Shown: positions 1-5,607 of the stretch, one piece after another
How the letters are laid out: each line of letters begins with the position of its first letter
Position numbering within the stretch: the stretch's first letter is position 1
NCBI GenBank assembly: GCA_945877005.1
Contig: CAMCQL010000091.1
Location: 1 to 7,397 of the forward strand
Source: Chryseobacterium gleum
GTDB lineage: Bacteria > Bacteroidota > Bacteroidia > Flavobacteriales_D > Crocinitomicaceae
Reading direction: 5' to 3'
Length of the DNA: 7,397 nt
Program-made: the position numbers and the translations under genes
The notes under the pieces: model-generated
What the model was told of the DNA's origin: nothing
The model's database searches: none
What the model saw: only the letters and a program-made list of their open reading frames with translations

Positions 1-878
1 GCACCGATATGTGGTGTAGTTGCAATTCTTGGGTGTGATAAAAGGGACTTATTTGGCGTTGGTTCATTTTCAAATACATCAAGTGCAGCATATGCTACTA
101 TTCCATTGTCAAGTGCTGTTAATAATGCATTTTCATTGATAACACCACCTCGAGCAGCATTCACAATACGAACGCCTTTTTTCATGATAGCAAATTCTTT
201 TTCATTAATTACAGCTTCACCATTTGCTTGTTTAGGTATGTGAAGAGAAAGATAATCACATTGAGGCAGTACTTTGTTCCAATCTGATTCAACTTTAACA
301 GTCACTTTAGGACTTGAAGGGATTTGTTCCAAGGTGATTTCCACTTCTTTTTCGCTGATTTCAAGACCGATAACATTCATTCCTATTCCCAGTGCGTAAC
401 TAGCAAGGGATTGACCAATTCTTCCAAAACCTATAATCCCAATTGTTTTACCTCTAAGTTCAACTCCTTTTGCGTAGTTTTTTTTCAAAGTGTTAAAATC
501 GCCTGACTCCATATTTTTAAATGAATCATTTAAAAAACGTGAGATAGAAAAAAGTTGACCCATTACTAATTCAGCAACAGATTGAGAGGAAGAACCAGGT
601 GTGTTGATAACATGAATTCCTTTTTCTCGAGCATAAGCCACATCAATATTGTCCATTCCAACGCCTCCACGACCGATTAACTTCAGGCCTGGACATTGAT
701 CAACTACTTCTTTACGGACAGTTGTTGCGCTTCGAACTAAAACAATTTCGTAGTTTTCTTCGTTGATTTTTGTTGCTAAATCAGCTTGATCTACTTTGTC
801 TGTAATTACTATAAAACCTGCGTTTTCTAAGGCTAATTTACCTTCGTTAGAAATTCCGTCGTTTGCTAATATTTTCAT
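1..878 (-). CDS. serA: D-3-phosphoglycerate dehydrogenase, C-terminus cut by window edge
   Basis: NAD-dependent oxidation of 3-phosphoglycerate to 3-phosphohydroxypyruvate, the first step of phosphorylated serine synthesis in the cytoplasm. The reading frame is open from 878 to the left edge, giving 292 complete codons. It begins MKILANDGIS and carries the Rossmann motif GFGRIG (about residues 150-155). The D-2-hydroxyacid dehydrogenase catalytic triad is in the expected order and spacing: Arg243 in NAARGG, Glu272 in FENEP and His290 in TPHIGA. The window ends just after the His, so whether a C-terminal ACT regulatory domain follows cannot be seen. An in-frame ATG at 885-887 would add three residues (MDK) and overlap serC by 8 bases. 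I prefer 878 because MKILANDG resembles usual starts of this family and lies one base past the serC stop. It is the second gene of a serC-serA operon and needs no promoter of its own. Family assignment is firm; assignment to SerA rather than another hydroxyacid dehydrogenase rests on the serC linkage. Confidence 0.93.
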   Translation of the reverse strand, partial: MKILANDGISNEGKLALENAGFIVITDKVDQADLATKINEENYEIVLVRSATTVRKEVVDQCPGLKLIGRGGVGMDNIDVAYAREKGIHVINTPGSSSQSVAELVMGQLFSISRFLNDSFKNMESGDFNTLKKNYAKGVELRGKTIGIIGFGRIGQSLASYALGIGMNVIGLEISEKEVEITLEQIPSSPKVTVKVESDWNKVLPQCDYLSLHIPKQANGEAVINEKEFAIMKKGVRIVNAARGGVINENALLTALDNGIVAYAALDVFENEPTPNKSLLSHPRIATTPHIG

Positions 879-879
879 T

Positions 880-1947
880 TTATCCATTTGTTTGTGAGAA
901 ATTTTTCATTATATCTACCAATACTTGAACACTTGATAAAGGAAGAGCGTTGTACATTGAAGCTCTATAACCTCCAACAGATCTATGTCCTGGTAAGCCA
1001 ACGATACCTGCTGATTTCCAAAGTACATCGAATTCTGTCGCCAAACTTTCATCATGCAGTTTAAAACATACGTTCATTGCAGACCTGTCTTCAGTTGCTA
1101 CTGTGCCAAAAAATAATGGGTTTGAATCAATCTCATTGTACAATAATGCAGCTTTATCATTGTTTTCTTGTTCTTTCGCTTTTACTCCACCGTTAGCAAT
1201 TAGGTCTTTAAGATTTAACATCGCAACATAAACCGAGAAAACTGGTGGTGTATTGTACATTGATTCTTTTTCAACGTGCAATTTCAAATCTAGATAAGAT
1301 GGTAAAAATGGAGAAGTTGATTTTCCTAGTACACTATCTTTTACGATATATAATGTTGCACCTGCAGGTCCAAGGTTTTTTTGTGCTCCTGCATAAATTA
1401 AATCAAAGTCTGAAACATTGATTTCTTTTGAAAAAATGTCAGACGACATGTCACAAATCAATGGAAGATCAGTAACAGGTGCTGATTTGAATTGTGTTCC
1501 ATAAATGGTATTATTCGAAGTGTAATGTAAGTAGTCTAATCCTGAAGGGATTGAATAATCTTTAGGGATATAGTTGAAATTTTTATCTTCAGAACTTGCT
1601 ATAGTTACTACGTCAACACCTACTTTTTTAGCTTCTTTGATTGCGCCACTAGCCCAAGTGCCTGTATTTAAGTACCCTGCACGCTTATTTTCTCGCATCA
1701 TTGTCAATGCAGCAATTGTGAAACCTAAAGTTGCACCGCCTTGTAAAAATGCTACTGAGTAACCTTCAGGGACATTCAATGCTTTTTTCACTAAATCGAT
1801 GGCTTCATCCATTACTGCCACAAAGTCTTTGTGACGGTGTGATACTTCTAGAATTGATAATCCATTGAAATCTAAAACTGCAGCAGCAGCTTGTTGGAAT
1901 ACGTTTTGAGGTAAAATACATGGACCTGCTCCAAAATTGTGTTTCAT
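880..1947 (-). CDS. serC: Phosphoserine aminotransferase
   Basis: PLP enzyme of the class V aminotransferase fold that converts 3-phosphohydroxypyruvate plus glutamate to O-phosphoserine plus 2-oxoglutarate; in many bacteria it also serves vitamin B6 synthesis. The 355-residue product is full length for the family (about 360). Visible landmarks are the N-terminal FGAGPCILP, the substrate-binding EVSHRHK (residues 34-40), LQGGAT (68-73), the CDMSSD segment (165-170), the Schiff-base lysine Lys190 in YAGAQKNLGPAG, and the C-terminal GHRSVGGYRASMYNA block typical of SerC. The start at 1947 is the natural N-terminus; no Shine-Dalgarno is visible, as is usual in Bacteroidota. It is the first gene of the serC-serA pair, its stop lying one base from the serA start, so the two consecutive-pathway enzymes are probably co-translated. 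Confidence 0.97.
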   Translation of the reverse strand: MKHNFGAGPCILPQNVFQQAAAAVLDFNGLSILEVSHRHKDFVAVMDEAIDLVKKALNVPEGYSVAFLQGGATLGFTIAALTMMRENKRAGYLNTGTWASGAIKEAKKVGVDVVTIASSEDKNFNYIPKDYSIPSGLDYLHYTSNNTIYGTQFKSAPVTDLPLICDMSSDIFSKEINVSDFDLIYAGAQKNLGPAGATLYIVKDSVLGKSTSPFLPSYLDLKLHVEKESMYNTPPVFSVYVAMLNLKDLIANGGVKAKEQENNDKAALLYNEIDSNPLFFGTVATEDRSAMNVCFKLHDESLATEFDVLWKSAGIVGLPGHRSVGGYRASMYNALPLSSVQVLVDIMKNFSQTNG

Positions 1948-2055
1948 AGGTGGTGTTTTTGGTTGATTATATTTATAATACTATTTATTTTTTAAATGCT
2001 AGATTAATTTAAAAATGTGAATTATTCAACAATTTTAAAATTAATTTTTCCGTGT

Positions 2056-2087
2056 TAAAGATACTTGTATTCGATTAATTTTTGCAA
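2056..2087 (-). promoter_or_regulatory. Candidate promoter for serC-serA
   Basis: On the minus strand a TTG (2087-2085) is followed after 21 bases by TATCTTTA (2063-2056). This matches the Bacteroidota -7 box TAnnTTTG at all but the last base. The spacing is within the accepted range, but the predicted leader would be about 100 bases. The call is tentative because the region is AT-rich and near matches arise by chance. Confidence 0.3.
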
Positions 2088-2201
2088 GTTACCAAGTAAA
2101 ATAATTCATCTATTTATTGATGTTTAGAGTGTTCTTTGAAATTTAGCATAATTGGTTTGTTGTTTGATTCCATTAATTCATAAATCGTTGTATTGAATTT
2201 A

Positions 2202-2234
2202 TTGAATGCTTAGTTCATATAAGTTTTATATTTG
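2202..2234 (+). promoter_or_regulatory. Bacteroidota-type promoter for meaB operon
   Basis: TTG at 2202-2204 and a perfect TAnnTTTG box, TATATTTG, at 2227-2234 are separated by 22 bases, within the 17-23 range known for Flavobacterium and Bacteroides promoters. Transcription would begin near 2241, leaving a short leader of about 20 bases before the ATG at 2264. The -33 element lies in the second copy of a tandem TATTGAAT repeat. Confidence 0.6.
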
Positions 2235-2263
2235 TGTAGAAGTGGAATTGAAAAACAGAACAA

Positions 2264-3298
2264 ATGAATGATGATCACTTAAATGAATGGTACCAACACC
2301 GAAGAAATCACAAAGAAGCTTTGGATGTGACAACTATTTTTAATGGTGTGATTGCCGGAAATAGAGTAGATGTTTCAAATGCAATAACTTTAATAGAGAG
2401 TAATCGAAAACAGGATAGGGTAAAGTCAAAAGAACTAATTAAGAGTTGTTTAGAGTATTCAGGAAACGCACTTAGGATTGGTATAACTGGAGTGCCAGGG
2501 GTTGGTAAAAGTACCTTTATTGAATCTTTTGGGGTAGGATTGGTAAAAGCAGGAAAAAAAGTAGCTGTTTTAAGTATTGATCCCTCAAGTGAAAGTTCAA
2601 AAGGGAGCATATTAGGAGATAAAACACGAATGGAGCGCTTGTCGGTTCTAGATCATGCTTTTATCCGTCCAACTGCATCTGGTTCAACACTTGGAGGTGT
2701 TGCGAGGTATACTAAAGAGGCGATAATTATTTGTGAGGCGGCAGGCTTTGATGTAATTCTCGTTGAAACGGTTGGAGTAGGACAGTCTGAAATCACGGTA
2801 AATTCAATGGTCGATTTTTTTCTTTTGTTGATGTTGCCAACCGCAGGGGATGAATTGCAAGGGATCAAAAGAGGTATTATTGAAATGGCCGATGCAATCG
2901 TGGTAACAAAATCCGATGGTGAACTAGTAGATGCAGCGAAGCGAGCTGTTAACACGTATAAAAACGCATTTCATTTTTTTGCTCCAAATGAAAACGGATG
3001 GCAACCTAAGGTTTTATCTGTAAGTAATTTAAACGATAAGGACGTACTGCGCGTTTGGGAGGTTATAACATCTTTTCATTCCATGACATTGCAAAATGGT
3101 GGGTTCGACAAAAAAAGAAGAGAACAACGTTTACATGGATGGATGGAACAGCTTAAAAGTGTTGTTTTTGAACATTTTGTAGATGAGAATAAATATGCGT
3201 TGGAATCGTTACAAAAAGATGTTGCTGAAAATAAAATGCATATATATGATGCCGTAGATTTAATTGTAAGTAGTTACTTTAATCAAAATAAAAAATGA
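2264..3298 (+). CDS. meaB: MeaB/ArgK-family G3E GTPase (B12-dependent mutase chaperone)
   Basis: Family members are cytoplasmic GTPases that gate cobalamin loading onto, and protect, adenosylcobalamin-dependent acyl-CoA mutases such as methylmalonyl-CoA mutase. The 344-residue product has an N-terminal helical arm (about 1-68), then the G domain: P-loop GVPGVGKST (76-84), SIDPSS (104-109), GDKTRM (118-123), RPTASGSTLGG (135-145) and the switch ETVGVGQSE (168-176). The guanine-specificity motif reads TKSD (215-218) rather than canonical NKxD, and is followed by GE. The remaining ~110 residues fit the family's C-terminal dimerisation region. Length is normal for MeaB (about 310-350). No mutase gene is visible here; the only operon partner is the S4 protein, whose ATG overlaps this gene's TGA by four bases. 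Which mutase it serves cannot be told from the window. The older ArgK (arginine transport kinase) name reflects an outdated assignment. Confidence 0.92.
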   Translation: MNDDHLNEWYQHRRNHKEALDVTTIFNGVIAGNRVDVSNAITLIESNRKQDRVKSKELIKSCLEYSGNALRIGITGVPGVGKSTFIESFGVGLVKAGKKVAVLSIDPSSESSKGSILGDKTRMERLSVLDHAFIRPTASGSTLGGVARYTKEAIIICEAAGFDVILVETVGVGQSEITVNSMVDFFLLLMLPTAGDELQGIKRGIIEMADAIVVTKSDGELVDAAKRAVNTYKNAFHFFAPNENGWQPKVLSVSNLNDKDVLRVWEVITSFHSMTLQNGGFDKKRREQRLHGWMEQLKSVVFEHFVDENKYALESLQKDVAENKMHIYDAVDLIVSSYFNQNKK

Positions 3299-3501
3299 AA
3301 GAATTTAAAATAGAAGGTGAATACATTGAATTGATAGGATTGCTAAAGGCGATAGGATTGGCGCAAACTGGAGGACATGCTAAATTGATTGTCGATGAAC
3401 AGATGGTTTTAAGAAACGGTACGTTAGAAACACGAAAAAGAGCGAAGTTATTGAGGGGTGAAAAAATTGAAGTATACGGTGAAGTAATCGTACTTATCTA
3501 A
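3295..3501 (+). CDS. Small YbcJ-like S4 RNA-binding domain protein
   Basis: A 68-residue protein consisting of essentially one S4-type RNA-binding fold. The family pattern is clear: a leading helix (IELIGLLKAIGLAQTGGHAK, residues 11-30), then the strand and turn around VLRNG (38-42), the basic ETRKRAK (45-51), and the final GEKIEVYGEVIVL. It matches the layout of E. coli YbcJ and other stand-alone S4-like proteins, whose exact role is not settled but is presumed to be binding structured RNA. The start codon lies inside the meaB stop (ATGA overlap), which implies translational coupling. No SD sequence is visible. A perfect inverted repeat 48 bases downstream probably ends the transcript. Why an RNA-binding protein is paired with a MeaB GTPase is not explained by known biology. 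Confidence 0.88.
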   Translation: MKEFKIEGEYIELIGLLKAIGLAQTGGHAKLIVDEQMVLRNGTLETRKRAKLLRGEKIEVYGEVIVLI

Positions 3502-3549
3502 TTTCTCAATGTAATTTGAGTTCATTACTAACCTTTGGACTAAAGTAAT

Positions 3550-3581
3550 AAGGCCATTTCAAATTAGTTTGAAATGGCCTT
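3550..3581. terminator. Bidirectional terminator hairpin between convergent genes
   Basis: Perfect 14-base inverted repeat AAGGCCATTTCAAA / TTTGAAATGGCCTT around a TTAG loop. It sits between the S4 gene (plus, ends 3501) and the small minus-strand gene (ends 3604), where a shared terminator is expected. The following T-run is short on the plus strand (TTTC) and weak on the minus strand, so efficiency is uncertain, but the A/T base of the stem itself supplies U residues in either direction. Confidence 0.8.
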
Positions 3582-3603
3582 TCTGAAGTGTGGACTGATT
3601 GAA

Positions 3604-3786
3604 TTAATTCAACATCCAATTTTCTTTTAAATTTGTAACCCACTGTTCTTCAATGGTACTTTCTGTTAAGAAAATCTGATCTAACAATAAATCAGTTTCA
3701 ATTGACTCGATTGTTTCGTTTGTTTCAGTAGAAACTTGTCCTAAGTTAAAGACCTTTTTTTCTATTACCGAATTGTGGTACATCAT
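3604..3786 (-). CDS. Hypothetical 60-residue acidic protein
   Basis: Not recognised. The product is small and acidic, with a Glu/Thr/Ile-rich middle (about residues 19-46, including ETNETIESIETD) and a tryptophan-bearing tail (EEQWVTNLKENWMLN). It has no signal peptide, membrane segment, cysteine or histidine-rich motif. Two adjacent ATGs open the frame, at 3786 and 3783. Support for a real gene is contextual: the frame fills the gap between a bidirectional terminator at its 3' end and a divergent promoter region, and it ends 22 bases from the hairpin. A possible minus-strand promoter lies immediately upstream. It could be a small regulatory or peptide-precursor protein, but nothing in the sequence decides this, and a chance frame is not excluded. 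Confidence 0.5.
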   Translation of the reverse strand: MMYHNSVIEKKVFNLGQVSTETNETIESIETDLLLDQIFLTESTIEEQWVTNLKENWMLN

Positions 3787-3801
3787 ATTGTTTATTTTAT
3801 T

Positions 3802-3833
3802 ACAAGTTACAAAATTGTTGTTGAATTATCAAA
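3802..3833 (-). promoter_or_regulatory. Candidate promoter for the 60-residue protein
   Basis: On the minus strand TTTG (3833-3830) is followed after 20 bases by TAACTTGT (3809-3802), an imperfect match to the Bacteroidota TAnnTTTG box. The predicted start of transcription is about 10 bases before the ATG. Weak, but correctly placed and spaced. Confidence 0.3.
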
Positions 3834-3880
3834 AAAAAATCTGTGTAACAAAAGTGACTAAATTCTTTACAGCAAGCGAT

Positions 3881-3888
3881 TACCTTTG
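3881..3888 (+). promoter_or_regulatory. Bacteroidota -7 box upstream of rhodanese genes
   Basis: TACCTTTG is a perfect TAnnTTTG match lying 28 bases before the ATG at 3917, so transcription would start near 3895 with a leader of about 20 bases. No TTG is found at the proper -33 distance, so only the -7 element is called. It would drive at least the first two rhodanese genes. Confidence 0.55.
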
Positions 3889-3916
3889 TTTTATAGAATT
3901 ATTAAATTATTAGTAT

Positions 3917-4162
3917 ATGAAAGCAAAAACAATTATCGATGTAAGAACTCCTAGTGAGTTTATGGGCGGAAATGTTGCAGGGAGTGTGAATATTCCACTT
4001 CAAGAAGTTCAAGCGCGTCTTAGTGAGATTAAATCAATGCCACAACCGATTATTTTGTGTTGTGCATCCGGTGGAAGAAGTGGTCAAGCAACCTCTTTTT
4101 TAAAACAACAAGGAGTAGATTGTATGAATGGTGGGTCATGGTTAGATGTTAATTCTTTATAA
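3917..4162 (+). CDS. Single-domain rhodanese (sulfurtransferase) 1
   Basis: An 81-residue cytoplasmic protein made of one rhodanese domain. Such proteins carry a persulfide on the active-site cysteine and pass sulfane sulfur to acceptors such as thiols or cyanide. Visible are the N-terminal IIDVRTPSEF (residues 6-15), the NIPL strand (25-28), the active-site loop CASGGRS with Cys49 as the catalytic residue and Arg54 closing the six-residue loop, and the C-terminal NGGSW (71-75). A second cysteine, Cys48, directly precedes the catalytic one. There is no signal peptide. At 81 residues it is near the minimum for the fold (E. coli GlpE is 108), lacking most of the usual N-terminal strand and helix. 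The next gene starts one base after its stop and encodes a close relative, which suggests tandem duplication. The natural sulfur donor and acceptor are unknown. Confidence 0.9.
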   Translation: MKAKTIIDVRTPSEFMGGNVAGSVNIPLQEVQARLSEIKSMPQPIILCCASGGRSGQATSFLKQQGVDCMNGGSWLDVNSL

Positions 4163-4163
4163 T

Positions 4164-4478
4164 ATGTTAGGAGCAATAAAAAAGATGTTTGGTTTTGGAA
4201 AACCTGCAGTAAATTTTAGTCAATTACTAAAGAATGGAGCGCTAATTATAGATGTTCGATCTAAAGGTGAGTTTTCATCGGGGGCAATTAAAGGAGCGAA
4301 AAACATTCCGTTAGATACATTGTTGAATTCCATTGGGAAAATAGATAAATCGACGATTATTATTACTTGTTGTGCTTCAGGAATGAGAAGTGGGTTAGCA
4401 CGTCAACAATTAATCGCAAAGGGGTTTAATTCCGTTTATAATGGAGGTGGATGGAAAAGTTTGCAGAATAAATTATAG
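4164..4478 (+). CDS. Single-domain rhodanese (sulfurtransferase) 2
   Basis: A 104-residue rhodanese-domain protein with an extra N-terminal stretch (MLGAIKKMFGFGKP), basic and amphipathic rather than a signal peptide. The domain follows: NFSQLLKNGALIIDVRSKGEF (residues 17-37), NIPL (47-50), and the active loop CASGMRS with Cys70 catalytic and Arg75. Cys69 precedes it as in its neighbour, and the gene ends NGGGW. Three starts are in frame. An ATG at 4146 would overlap the previous gene by 17 bases. The ATG at 4164 follows that gene's stop by one base and gives the N-terminus I consider typical of Bacteroidota relatives. The ATG at 4185 has an AGGAG 11 bases upstream but would remove the basic leader. 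I chose 4164. It aligns almost without gaps to rhodanese 1 and is probably its paralogue, co-transcribed and coupled with it. Confidence 0.9.
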   Translation: MLGAIKKMFGFGKPAVNFSQLLKNGALIIDVRSKGEFSSGAIKGAKNIPLDTLLNSIGKIDKSTIIITCCASGMRSGLARQQLIAKGFNSVYNGGGWKSLQNKL

Positions 4479-4504
4479 ACAACGAATGAGAAATTCAGAA
4501 CTTG

Positions 4505-4552
4505 CCACGAATCGATTTTACAGACTATTCAATTTGTAAAATTGTTTCGTGG
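4505..4552 (+). terminator. Long hairpin (possible terminator or attenuator) before the rhodanese-thioredoxin gene
   Basis: Arms of 18 bases, CCACGAATCGATTTTACA (4505-4522) and TGTAAAATTGTTTCGTGG (4535-4552), surround a 12-base loop. They pair with one T/T mismatch and one G-U pair. The hairpin lies 26 bases after the second rhodanese stop and 46 before the third gene's ATG, and is followed by TTATTT, a mediocre U-tract. It may end or attenuate the first transcript, or stabilise RNA ends. No clear TAnnTTTG box is seen between it and the third gene, so read-through may be required. Confidence 0.5.
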
Positions 4553-4598
4553 TTATTTCGATAAAATCAACCATAATTAAATGTAAAACAAAAAAAAG

Positions 4599-5303
4599 AT
4601 GAAGATTATTTTAGGATTTGTAGGGTTACTTTTATTTTTCAGTGCTTGTTCAGCGTCTAGCCAAAGTAATAATATTACTCAAGTTGATGCCAAAGAATTC
4701 CAAAAGGGGTGTAGTACTGACGTACAATTACTTGATGTGCGTACATCGGAGGAGTTTGCTCAAGGTCACATTTCAAATGCTTTGAATGTATCTATTTCTG
4801 ACCCTCAATTTAGTACATTAGTAAAGAAAATGGATGTAAATAAACCCATTTATGTATATTGTTTAAGCGGTGGTAGAAGTTCAGATGCTGTCGGAAGATT
4901 GCAAGAATTAGGATTTAAAAAGATTGTAGAATTGAAAGGAGGCATGATGGCATGGAGAAGTGCAGGTTTAAATGAGGAAAGTGGTGTGTCAAAAATTAAA
5001 ACTGCCGGTGTAACTTCTGAAGAATTAATTAAAGGTAAAAATGTAGTTTTAATAGATGTTTATGCAGATTGGTGTGTTCCTTGTAAAAAATTAAAACCGA
5101 TTTTGTCGGAGTTATCTTCCGAAAATAGTTCTTGGATGGAATTGAAAAAAGTCAATGCCGATCAAGAACAATTACTTGTAGAGCAATTCAATGTAGAGGT
5201 ACTTCCAACGCTTTTGGTGTTTAAAAACGGCAAGGAATTATGGAGGCATCAAGGATTTATTTCAAAAGTAGATTTGGAAAATAAATTGAAAGAATTTAAA
5301 TAG
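4599..5303 (+). CDS. Rhodanese-thioredoxin fusion lipoprotein
   Basis: A 234-residue envelope protein combining a sulfurtransferase with a thiol-disulfide oxidoreductase. It opens with a lipoprotein signal peptide: MKI, a hydrophobic core, then FSAC with Cys17 as the lipidated residue. The stretch after Cys17 (SASSQSNN) lacks the acidic residues of the Bacteroidota surface-export signal, so a periplasm-facing location is likelier. A rhodanese domain covers about residues 27-125, with LLDVRTSEEF (44-53), the active loop CLSGGRS (Cys88, Arg93) and LKGGMMAW (112-119). A thioredoxin domain covers about 135-234, with YADWCVPCKK (Cys159 and Cys162) and the cis-proline loop VLPT (Pro203). Both active sites are intact. 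The neighbouring genes are two cytoplasmic rhodaneses, so a shared role in sulfane sulfur handling or persulfide reduction is inferred. The thioredoxin domain might reduce the rhodanese persulfide; a separate role as a periplasmic disulfide reductase is equally possible. Confidence 0.92.
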   Translation: MKIILGFVGLLLFFSACSASSQSNNITQVDAKEFQKGCSTDVQLLDVRTSEEFAQGHISNALNVSISDPQFSTLVKKMDVNKPIYVYCLSGGRSSDAVGRLQELGFKKIVELKGGMMAWRSAGLNEESGVSKIKTAGVTSEELIKGKNVVLIDVYADWCVPCKKLKPILSELSSENSSWMELKKVNADQEQLLVEQFNVEVLPTLLVFKNGKELWRHQGFISKVDLENKLKEFK

Positions 5304-5321
5304 AAGAATAATTAATTTCTT

Positions 5322-5329
5322 TACATTTG
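5322..5329 (+). promoter_or_regulatory. Bacteroidota -7 box upstream of tRNA-Leu
   Basis: TACATTTG matches TAnnTTTG perfectly and ends 14 bases before the first base of the tRNA, placing transcription start only a few bases upstream of the mature 5' end, a common arrangement for tRNA genes. No clear TTG lies at -33. It indicates the tRNA need not depend on read-through from the preceding gene. Confidence 0.55.
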
Positions 5330-5343
5330 CACTCATATAAAAT

Positions 5344-5425
5344 GCCCACGTGGTGAAATTGGTAGACATGCCATCTTGAGGGGGTGGTGCCAATAGGTGT
5401 GCTGGTTCGAATCCAGTCGTGGGCA
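5344..5425 (+). tRNA. tRNA-Leu (anticodon GAG)
   Basis: A complete 82-base cloverleaf can be drawn. The acceptor stem is GCCCACG (5344-5350) with CGTGGGC (5418-5424) and discriminator A5425. The D arm is GTG/CAT around a loop containing GGTAGA. The anticodon stem is CCATC (5371-5375) with GGTGG (5383-5387), the loop is TTGAGGG, and the anticodon GAG at 5378-5380 reads CUC and, by wobble, CUU. There is a long class II variable arm (about 5388-5400), as leucine tRNAs have, and a T arm GCTGG/CCAGT around TTCGAAT. The CCA end is not encoded and must be added after transcription. A short T-run (5427-5430) and an AT-rich stretch follow. Confidence 0.96.
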
Positions 5426-5607
5426 CTTTTAATTTTTATTCAATTGATTCTTTGTCGAGAAAATTTTGATACATTACATAGAATAAAATTTTTTACCCCA
5501 TCCCATATACTGTAATAGATAATAAATCATTGTTTTATTTCACTAATCAAGTAGCTTATTACATCAGTTGTTCTTGAAAAAAATCTGAACTTGAAGTTTA
5601 TTAATAG

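Larger units (their letters stand above)
1948..2263. other. Divergent intergenic control region between serC and meaB
   Basis: This 316-base AT-rich stretch separates two genes transcribed away from each other and carries no convincing reading frame. It holds a good Bacteroidota-type promoter facing meaB (2202-2234), a weaker promoter candidate facing serC (2056-2087), a tandem 8-base repeat TATTGAAT at 2191-2198 and 2200-2207, and an 11-base palindrome TGAATTATTCA at 2018-2028. No riboswitch-like fold was recognised by eye. Confidence 0.7.

Noticed and set aside
324..506. 60-codon open frame on the plus strand
   Set aside because: It lies antisense inside serA, whose catalytic motifs are intact; the translation has no recognisable features.
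1574..1762. 62-codon open frame on the plus strand
   Set aside because: Antisense shadow of serC with no motif, promoter or plausible start context.
2308..2955. Two 100-codon open frames on the minus strand (2308-2610 and 2653-2955)
   Set aside because: Both are antisense to the conserved G domain of meaB; the reading frame there is fixed by the P-loop and switch motifs.
5344..5425. tRNA gene as a possible attachment site for an integrated element
   Set aside because: No repeat of the tRNA 3' end and no integrase are present in the window.
5521..5600. Short AT-rich inverted repeats, including AACTTGAAGTT near 5588-5598, considered as a terminator for the minus-strand lipoprotein gene
   Set aside because: Stems are only 5-6 A/T-rich pairs, without a usable loop or a U-tract in the right place.
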